Shown here: positions 56,601 to 64,000 of the stretch, piece after piece
Layout of the letters: the number at the start of each line of letters is the position of its first letter
Position numbering within the stretch: position 1 is the stretch's first letter
From: Trifolium pratense
Taxonomy: Eukaryota > Streptophyta > Magnoliopsida > Fabales > Fabaceae
DNA length: 64,000 nt
Direction: 5' to 3'
NCBI RefSeq assembly: GCF_020283565.1
Contig: NC_060064.1
Span: forward strand, 6,346,001 to 6,410,000
Translations under genes and position numbers: made by a program
Notes under the pieces: generated by a model
Told to the model about the DNA's origin: nothing
The model's database searches: none
What the model saw: the letters and a program-made list of their open reading frames with translations, nothing else

Positions 56601-59351
56601 CTAGAGCCAATCAGGCATACTCCTAATACCTAGGCCCCTAGTGTGGCCCTCATGCTTCGGCTGAGCAAGAGGCTTTGTCAGTGGATCAGCAGCATTGTCA
56701 AGTGTTGGTACTCTGCATATCTTCACATCTCCTCTATCAATTATTTCTCGAATAAGATGATAGCGCCTGAGTATGTGTTTGGACTTTTGGTGAGATCTAG
56801 GTTCCTTAGCTTGTGCGATTGCACCATTGTTGTCACAAAATAATTCAATGGGATCCACAATGCTAGGGAATATGCCAAGTTCAGTAATGAACTTCTTTAT
56901 CCAAACAGCTTCCTTTGCTGCATTTGATGCAGCAATGTACTCAGCTTCGGTTGTAGAATCAGCAACTGTATCTTGCTTTGAACTCTTCCAGCTCACAGCG
57001 CCACCATTTATGCAAAACACATAGCCTGATTACGATCTAAAGTCATCCCTATCTGTTTGGAAGCTAGCATCAGTGTAACCAATTACATTTAGCTCTTCTT
57101 GGCCTCCATATATTAGGAATGAGTCTTTAGTCCTCCTTAAGTATTTAAGGATGTTCTTGACAGCCACCCAATGAGCCTCACCAGGATCAGACTGATAACG
57201 GCTTGTTGCGCTTAAGGCATATGAAACATCTGGTCGAGTACATATCATGGCATACATGATAGATCCTATAGCCGATGCATAAGGGATCTTACTCATGCGG
57301 TCCCTTTCTTCCTTAGATGAAGGAGACTGTGTCTTTGAAAGACATAGGTCATGTTGCATAGGAATGAATCCTTTCTTGGAATCATGCATATTAAAGCGTC
57401 TTAACACTTTATCTATGTATGTACTCTGGCTTAGGCCAAGCAGTTTCTGTGATCTATCTCTATAGATTCTTATTCCTAATATATAGGCTGCTTCACCCAG
57501 ATCTTTCATAGAAAAGCAATTCCCTAACCAAGTTTTAACTTGTTGCAAGGTAGGGATGTCGTTTCCTATTAGTAATATGTCATCTACATATAATACTAGG
57601 AATGCGACTATGCTCCCACTAACCTTCTTGTAAACACAAGGCTCATCTTCATTTTGAATGAATCCGTACTGCTTTACAGTTTCATCAAAACGAAGATTCC
57701 AACTTCTGGAAGCTTGCTTCAATCCGTAGATTGATCGCTGTAATTTGCATATCTTCTTGGCTTCTCCTGGAATGCAAAAGCCTTCAGGTTGTGTCATGTA
57801 CACATCCTCAAGGAGACTCCCATTAAGGAAGGCAATTTTTACATCCATCTGCCAGATTTCATAATCATAGTATGCAGCGATGGCAAGTAAGATCCGAATG
57901 GATTTGATCATCGCAACTGGTGAAAATGTTTCATCATAGTCTACCCCATGAATTTGTTTGAAACCTTTAGCAACCAATCGCACTTTGTAGGTCTGTACCT
58001 TTCCATCCATGTCAGTCTTCTTCTTGAAGACCCACTTGCATCCTATGGGTTTGATCCCATCGGGAGCTTCCACCAAGTTCCAAACTTGATTTGTGTACAT
58101 GGAATCCATTTCAGATTTCATGGCTTCTAGCCAATTCTCAGATTCAGGGCCAGTAATAGCCTCTTGGTAAGTCACAGGCTCATCTTGATCCATGAGTAAT
58201 ACATCACCTTGCTCCGATATGAAATATTCATATCTTTCAGGTTCTTGACGTATCCTGTTAGACCTACGCGGTTCTTGTGTTACTTGAGTAGGATTCTCTG
58301 TCACAACCTCTTGTGCATCCTGCTCTTGTTCCTCCATTGATGTGTCATTACTTTGTGGATCATGAATTTCTTCAAGATCTACTTTCCTCCCACTGATTCC
58401 TTTGGAAACAAAATCCTTTTCTAGGAATACTCCTGTCCTAGCGACAAACACTTTGCCCTCGGAAGGATTGTAGAAGTAATATCCTTTTGTCTCTTTAGGA
58501 TATCCCACAAAGAAACACTTGTCAGATTTAGGTTCAAGTTTAGTAGAAATTTGGCGTCTTACATAAACTTCGCAACCCCAAATCTTTAAGTAAGACATAT
58601 GTGGTTTCTTGCCACTCCACATCTCATATGGTGTCTTTTCAACCGTTTTAGAAGGAACACGGTTAAGTGTATAAGCTGCTGTTAATAGGGCGTGTCCCCA
58701 AAAGGAGTTTGGAAGATCAGCGTGACTCATCATAGACCGCACCATGTCCAACAAGGTTCGGTTTCTTCTCTCAGACACACCATTCCATTGCGGTGTTCCA
58801 GGAGGAGTGAGTTGGGATAAGATCCCACACTCTTTTAGATGGTCATCAAACTCTAGGCTTAAATACTCACCTCCTCGATCTGATCGAAGGGTTTTGATTT
58901 TCTTTCCTAGTTGGTTTTGTACTTCATTTTTAAATTCTTTGAACTTTTCAAAGGACTCCGACTTATGCTTCATTAGGTATACATACCCATATCTACTGTA
59001 GTCATCAGTGAATGTGATGAAGTACTGAAAACCTCCTCTAGCATGTGTGTTCAATGGTCCACATACATCAGTATGTATGAGAGCCAAGAGATCACTTGCC
59101 CTTTCACCTTTTCCAGTGAATGGGGTCTTTGTCATTTTTCCCAATAAGCAAGATCTGCATGTTTCAAAAGATTCATAATCAAATGAATCCAAGAGCCCAT
59201 CTTTATGGAGCTTGGAAATGCGTTTCTCATTTATATGGCATAAACGACAGTGCCAAATGTATGTAGGATTTAACTCATTAGGTTTAATCCTTTTTGTATC
59301 AATGTTATAAATTGGCATTTCAAGATCAAGAATATATAATCCATTACTCAT
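56601..59351 (-). pseudogene. copia pol: integrase, reverse transcriptase, RNase H, one nonsense codon
   Basis: The frame 59351-57030 gives 773 residues: a GAG-pre-integrase finger (HCRLCH, CRSCLLGK), an integrase core with Asp95, Asp158 and Glu194 (HTDVCGP, SDRGGEY, GVSERRNR), then a reverse transcriptase with MDVKIAFLNG and the YVDD box (588-591). A TAA at 57032-57030 interrupts the polyprotein, and the RNase-H domain continues in the same frame (SSKQDTVADSTTEAEYIAAS) to TAG 56603-56601. Apart from that stop, all catalytic residues looked for are present. The order integrase before reverse transcriptase marks Ty1/copia. Confidence 0.93.
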
Positions 59352-60574
59352 TTTTGCGCTGTGGCATAAAAGATATCATTTAAATAAATGGAGCAACAAT
59401 TGTTCTTTATTATAAATGAAAAGCCAAGTTTATCCAAACAAGAAACAGAAATAATATTCCTGCTAATGGCAGGTACATAAACACAGTTCTCTAACTGTAT
59501 TATTAATCCACTTGGTAAAGTTAAAGCATAAACTCCTACAGCTAATGCGGCAACTCTTGCTCCATTTCCCACTCGTAGGTCGACTTCACCTTTAGCCAAT
59601 CCTCTACTCCTTTGCAGCCCCTGCACATTAGTACAAATGTGAGAACCACATCCGGTATCTAATACCCATGTAGAAGAAGTAGATAAATTAAATTCAATAA
59701 CAAAGATACCTGCTGAATTGGAGCTCTCTACTCCATTCTTTTTATCTTCCAGGTATTTTGGGCAGTTCCTCTTCCAATGTCCAGTGTTACAGTGGAAGCA
59801 CCTACCCTCCTTTGCAACTCCCCCAGTGGGCTTCAAAGCTTTAGGGGTAGGTTTGGGTTTGGCAACTTCCTTGCCCTTCCCTTTGCCTCCCTTCCCTTTG
59901 TTGCTCTTTCCTTTGTTTCCATTGCCAATCATAAGAACATGGTTGGACTTCCTTTTTGCTTTCATGTTCTGCTCAGCTTGCCTCAACATGCCTAGCAGTT
60001 GTGGCAGAGTCTTCTCCATGTCCGACATGGTGAAGTTCAGAACAAACTGATTAAAACTCTCCGGCAACGATTGCAGGATCAGATCAGTTGCAAGCTCATT
60101 TCCGAGTGGAAATCCCAATTTTTCTAAGTTCCCCACGTACCCAATCATCTTGAGCACATGTGGACTTACTAGAGATCCCTCAGATAGCTTGGCTGAAAAC
60201 AGGGCTTTGGAAACCTCAAACCTCTCAATCCTGGCTTGCTCTTGGTAGAGCGTCTTCAAGTGTTCGATCATATCGAACGCATACATGTCCTCATGTTGCT
60301 TCTGAAGCTCAGAGGTCATGGTAGCCAGCATGAGGCACTTTGCATCCATGGCACCATCAAGACGCTTCTGATAAGCATCCCTTTGAGCCTTAGGAGCATT
60401 GGCCGCAGGTTCATCCTCAGGGTTAGGTTGGGGTTCCTCAATAGCATACAGCTTTTTCTCGTGCATGAGGACTATCCTCAAGTTACGATGCCAATCAAGA
60501 AAATTTGTCCCAGATAATTTCTCTTTGTCAAGAATGCTTCGCAAAATGTTGTTCGAAGTATTGGCGTTTGACAT
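59348..60574 (-). CDS. copia gag with zinc knuckle and protease
   Basis: An ATG at 60,574 opens 408 residues: an N-terminal gag (LSGTNFLDWHRNLRIVLMH, then LPQLLGMLRQAEQ), a Lys-rich stretch, a C-x2-C-x4-H-x4-C knuckle (CFHCNTGHWKRNC) and the aspartic protease motif (WVLDTGCGSH). The frame stops at TGA 59350-59348 while the pol frame starts at the overlapping ATG 59351, both within an A5 run. Copia elements usually have one continuous frame, so the shift is probably a mutation, though a translational shift cannot be excluded. Confidence 0.9.
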   Translation of the reverse strand: MSNANTSNNILRSILDKEKLSGTNFLDWHRNLRIVLMHEKKLYAIEEPQPNPEDEPAANAPKAQRDAYQKRLDGAMDAKCLMLATMTSELQKQHEDMYAFDMIEHLKTLYQEQARIERFEVSKALFSAKLSEGSLVSPHVLKMIGYVGNLEKLGFPLGNELATDLILQSLPESFNQFVLNFTMSDMEKTLPQLLGMLRQAEQNMKAKRKSNHVLMIGNGNKGKSNKGKGGKGKGKEVAKPKPTPKALKPTGGVAKEGRCFHCNTGHWKRNCPKYLEDKKNGVESSNSAGIFVIEFNLSTSSTWVLDTGCGSHICTNVQGLQRSRGLAKGEVDLRVGNGARVAALAVGVYALTLPSGLIIQLENCVYVPAISRNIISVSCLDKLGFSFIIKNNCCSIYLNDIFYATAQK

Positions 60575-62050
60575 GGTGATCTACAATTGTAAAAGTGAAA
60601 ATATAAGTATTGAACAATTTTAATACACATTTAATTAGGCCTTTAATTAAACATGTGCTCCCACTATTTTACTCAAAACAAATGACCCTCGACATTTGAT
60701 TCGAAAAATCCCATTGGAAGATTTTCTAGTGAGAATGAGATCCATATTTCACTTCATTTTAAGTCAGCGTTGGGCTGATTACACAAAATTTAGTTATTTA
60801 GGTAGGAAACTCCTTTCCAATTGTATCTCATACAACTCTCATATCCTTTCTATTGGGTGAATAACGCTTATTCTAATCCATCACATGGAATAACCCAATA
60901 CTTGCTTCTAAAGTCATATAATCTTATTATATTTTCTTTAGTTAAGTTAGACCCATTAAATAGCGATCGGATAAACAAATTACCTCACCGCAACTTATCA
61001 ATATTGACAATGCACTTCGCGTTGGCAAAACCTACATTGATCGATATTGATCTTGAAGGGCGCTATTCGTTGGAAAGCGATAAAACTTAATATTATAATT
61101 CCTTTGAGGGCTTTTATAATTAATTTGATCTCACCTTACCACGGCTTACATACAATGACGTCACTCCATACATAACATGCATCAACATACATAATATAAT
61201 AAAGTGACATGGTTATGGCCCCTAGCGCGATTGTTCCCTCAAGCCAATGAGAGAACCTATGCTATATCTAAGAACGACATATACTTCTCCAAGATAGATC
61301 TTCATTGCTGTCCTTCCTGTCCTATTTGCTAATCTTATATTACATCACTACAAGAAACTCGTGTTCATACGAGGGAGTGAGATGAGAAGAGAAATTACAT
61401 CAAGAGAATATAAGAGAGGCACGACACGCAGGCCGTATTTAAAATCCCAAATAAAACGAAAAGAAGAACTAAGGCCATAATCATTCATCATGCAACTTTA
61501 ATAACAATAAACACATAATTTATTATTATTAAATTAGTCCAATTAATAAAATACCATGATTGATCACCGTACTCTGTTTGTATAATCAACACAACCCTTG
61601 TATTGTTACAAACCCTAATACAGTAATCATTCATCAAAACGTTTCAGGATTTTGTTCATCACAGACGATTGGATATATGATGCTTCACCAGTTATCGGTT
61701 CCGAAGCTCACGCTCACAATCATCCATGCTCACGACAATCACTTAAAACTTTCAATGAACAATATGTTCTGTTTATATAACAACACAACACTTGTATTGT
61801 TATAAACCCTAATACAACGACCATTCATCAAAACGTTTTAGGACTGCTAGTTCTAGATGAACGATCGGATATATGATGCTTCACCATAAACGGTTCCGAA
61901 GCTCACGCTCACAATCATCCAAATTAAACGCCAATCACTTAAACATTCGAATGAATGACACGATCAGTGTATCACATACACCGACGCGTCGTATCAAAAT
62001 TATATATCACATATATATTTTAAAACCGATCAATCAAATTTTATTAATCC
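60575..62050 (-). other. copia leader without a 5' LTR
   Basis: This lies upstream of gag on the minus strand and should contain the primer site and 5' LTR. Neither was found: no sequence close to the Met-tRNA primer site and no copy of the LTR at 55.3-56.6 kb. It contains a two-unit direct repeat at about 61,572-61,955 (units start TCTGTTTGTATAATCAACAC and TCTGTTTATATAACAACACA, each containing GGTTCCGAAGCTCACGCTCA). The leader ends abruptly at the start of the second RNase copy. Confidence 0.6.
61572..61955. repeat. two-unit direct repeat of about 196 bp in the copia leader
   Basis: Units at about 61,572-61,767 and 61,768-61,955 share ATTCATCAAAACGTTT, GGATATATGATGCTTCACCA and AAGCTCACGCTCACAATCAT, with scattered differences. 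Confidence 0.85.
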
Positions 62051-62056
62051 TTGTTA

Positions 62057-62689
62057 TTCTTTCTTTTAAATATTTTTGTTCAACAATCAGCAATAGCCCA
62101 ATATGACTTCTTCAAGCTGGTTGTCCAGTGGCCTCCGGCTGCTTGTCTAACATTCAGGTGCACTCCATTAAGAAAACCACAGAATTTTACTTTGCACGAT
62201 ATATGGCCGAGCAATAAAACTGTTCCCGAACCAAGGGCTTGCCTTCCTCGCACTCACTTCATAGGAGCTATGGTTTGTATATTTTTTTATGATATTTGTT
62301 GTTATTAATTATTAAACATTTTCTCTTTTAAAAATTAAATATTCATGATATTTGTGTAACTTATGTAGGTACAAAGTTTATTTCCCAGAATTAATAATTC
62401 TTGGCCTGATTTAAATTCGGCGAAAGAAGAAAATTTTTGGGGTTCACAATGGGACAAACATGGCACATGTTCTCAAAAAAACTTCAATGTGTTGAACTAT
62501 TTTAAACTTGCACTAGACACAAAAGATAGAGTAGATGTTTTGAAGGTATTTGGTAACAACAACATTCACCCACATCCAACAAATTTCTATAAAAAAGTTG
62601 ACTTTGAAAAAGCAATAATAGCGATTACTAAAAAAAACCCAGAGCTTCGTTGCACTAAAAACCACCTCCCGCAATACAAGCCACCTTAA
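62057..62689 (+). pseudogene. second RNase T2 copy, start codon lost
   Basis: Nearly identical to 54136-54768: exons 62057-62272 and 62369-62689, with the same exon-2 protein, including Gln at the active site and the short end. The copy begins within the signal-peptide codons. Upstream in this frame there is a TAA at 62045-62047 and no ATG. One extra T lies in the intron. Without a new upstream start it cannot make the secreted protein. Confidence 0.85.
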
Positions 62690-62945
62690 CGTTTACAAAT
62701 GGATAATAAAAAATGTCTAATTTATTTATTTTTCGTCTCAAAATATACGTCTTTAGAATAAAAAAAGTTAGCCTAAAGTTCTAAATTTTCCAAAATGTTT
62801 GTGGTTAATTTTTAGAAAAGTGTTTTTGTAACTTACTTACAAGTTTATCTTTTGGTTTGATTGTCGGGACTTAGTTGCAAGTATTTTTGGAATAGGTGCG
62901 CACATGCGTGCGTGCGTTTGCAAAATTTGCGAAACTTTGCTCTAA

Positions 62946-63202
62946 TTTTCAACAGTCCGCAGTACATTATGCTTTTTTCAAGTTGGTTGCCCAGTGGCCT
63001 TCGGCTGCTTGTCTTACATTCCGTTGTACTGCATCAAGAAAGCCACAAAATTTTACTTTGCACGGTATTTGGCGTAGCAATACCACTGACAACGACCAAG
63101 GGCTTGCTTTAACAATAATCATCTTCCTCGGATTCACTTTACAGGTGCTATGGGGGTGAACAATGAGATAAATTACGACACTTGTTCTCAAAATTAGTTC
63201 AA
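62946..63202 (+). pseudogene. second copy of the RNase T2 pseudogene
   Basis: This repeats 55025-55281 with a few base changes (for example SIKPQ to SRKPQ). It carries the same frame break and the same cut at the LTR border, showing that the LTR insertion came before the duplication. Confidence 0.88.
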
Positions 63203-64000
63203 TGTTGTGAAGGAAAATCGTGTTTAAAACAGAGTGTAAAAAGCAGCGGAAATTAAAATTTTCCTTCGATGGATCCTTGCGAATGGACATGATCAGGGTT
63301 TCGGTTATTACCTTTGAAGAACAATTCCTCGATTCTGAATTGATCACAAGCACCGCACGATCGCAGCACCTCTAGCCGGTCCACACGAACAATTTCCGTT
63401 CACCTCTTAGTGCTAGCTGCAAGACGACGGTAGAGGGAGATTTAGTGCGGTTAGGGTTTTAGAGAATTTTAGGGTCTCTCTAAAATTCGGATTATGTGTG
63501 TAACTATAGACTGAATTGCATAAGGTTCTATTTATAGAGCTTCTTATGTTGTCTTCAGGCCAAAGTGGTTATTGGTCTTCGCAAGCCCAATAACCTACTG
63601 TTACTAATCGCACCCCACTAATAAGTCATACTTATTTCTCCAGTCATTAACTGTCCTTATGTGTGTGACCCTGTAGGTTCTTATGACGTTGGCAATAATA
63701 TTAATCTTAATATTATAAACAGTGAGCGGTATCTAGCAACACATCACTGCTACCCAAGTCACAAGAATGTCACGTGATCTGACAAACCTTTCCGTGATAA
63801 AACTCATGTGTATAATTACCCTTTTACCTTTTACCCTTAAAGCCCAATAACCTACTGTTACGGATAACTTTGAATGGCGACAAAGTACTACACTCCTACA
63901 TCTAGGGAACATAGTGGTTTCAGGTCGAAGGGTGGAATACACCACTTATCACTATGAGAATATCTTATGACATTTCATAACATACTATGTAGTATTCTCA
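63203..64000 (-). repeat. second copia LTR copy, partial and internally rearranged
   Basis: This follows 55282 onward and starts TGTTGTGAAGG with an intact terminal TG. Compared with the left LTR, about 170 bp (corresponding to 55,911-56,078) are missing and replaced by some 25 bp containing AAGCCCAATAACCTACTGTT, a word taken from elsewhere in the LTR. It runs off the window. Confidence 0.85.

Larger units (their letters stand above)
54136..64000. repeat. tandem duplication of RNase T2 plus copia block, period about 7.92 kb
   Basis: 54136-56220 and 62057-64000 match in order and orientation: RNase gene, spacer, RNase pseudogene and LTR, at an offset of 7,920 then 7,921 bp. The first unit therefore runs 54136 to about 62056 and includes the copia pol, gag and leader. 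The second unit continues beyond the window. Differences are few apart from the LTR rearrangement. Confidence 0.85.

Noticed and set aside
54136..62056. LTR extended to include the RNase copies, that is, gene capture inside the copia LTR
   Set aside because: The LTR has its own TG...CA-type ends at 56,586 and 55,282/63,203, directly beside the polypurine tract on one side. The RNase sequence lies outside these ends, so tandem duplication explains it better.
1..64000. CRISPR array, operons or other bacterial features
   Set aside because: No regularly spaced identical repeats with unique spacers; introns and plant retroelements show plant nuclear DNA.

Overview
The window is plant nuclear DNA. 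It has AT-rich intergenic sequence, spliced genes with GT-AG introns, Ty1/copia and L1-type retroelements, tRNA-derived SINEs and many MITEs. The gene and repeat types suggest a papilionoid legume of the clover/Medicago group. That placement is inference from remembered families, not from a search.

0-7 kb: the 3' part of a class II starch branching enzyme gene (+) converges on a complete four-exon GROWTH-REGULATING FACTOR gene (-) that carries a miR396 target site. 7-30 kb: no intact host gene. This stretch is layered insertions, many with target-site duplications (TSDs) readable by eye: a 2.3 kb Mutator-like element with about 600 bp inverted arms and a captured plant-mobile-domain fragment; several 9-bp-TSD MITE families; TA-flanked Stowaway-like MITEs; an 824 bp hAT element inside an old LINE; SINEs; and a 1.2 kb poly(A)-tailed retroposon with a 14-bp TSD. 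30-38.9 kb: a decayed non-LTR element whose C-terminus looks like a zinc finger plus restriction-like endonuclease, a TRIM, a complete four-exon RAB6-interacting-golgin-like gene, and an unrecognised single-exon gene with a frameshifted tail and a partial tail duplicate downstream.

39-54 kb: a copia LTR-like fragment, an F-box pseudogene with two frameshifts, a large gene-poor interval, a nearly full-length but dead L1-type LINE, a 1.15 kb Mutator-type element with 9-bp TSD, a SINE, RNase-H remnants and another poly(A) retroposon. 54-64 kb: an RNase T2 (S-RNase-like) gene with a pseudogene copy beside it. The pseudogene is cut by a minus-strand copia element (LTR, pol with one nonsense codon, gag, long leader). 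The whole block then starts again at about 62,057, so the right end is a recent tandem duplication with a period of about 7.92 kb that runs out of the window.

Only the branching enzyme, GRF and golgin-like genes look like ordinary intact host genes. The RNase T2 gene is spliced and readable, but it has Gln at the usual catalytic Glu position and a short C-terminus. The most unusual regions are the RNase/copia tandem duplication, the long-armed Mutator-like element with telomere-like repeats, and the frameshifted unknown gene at 36.3 kb.
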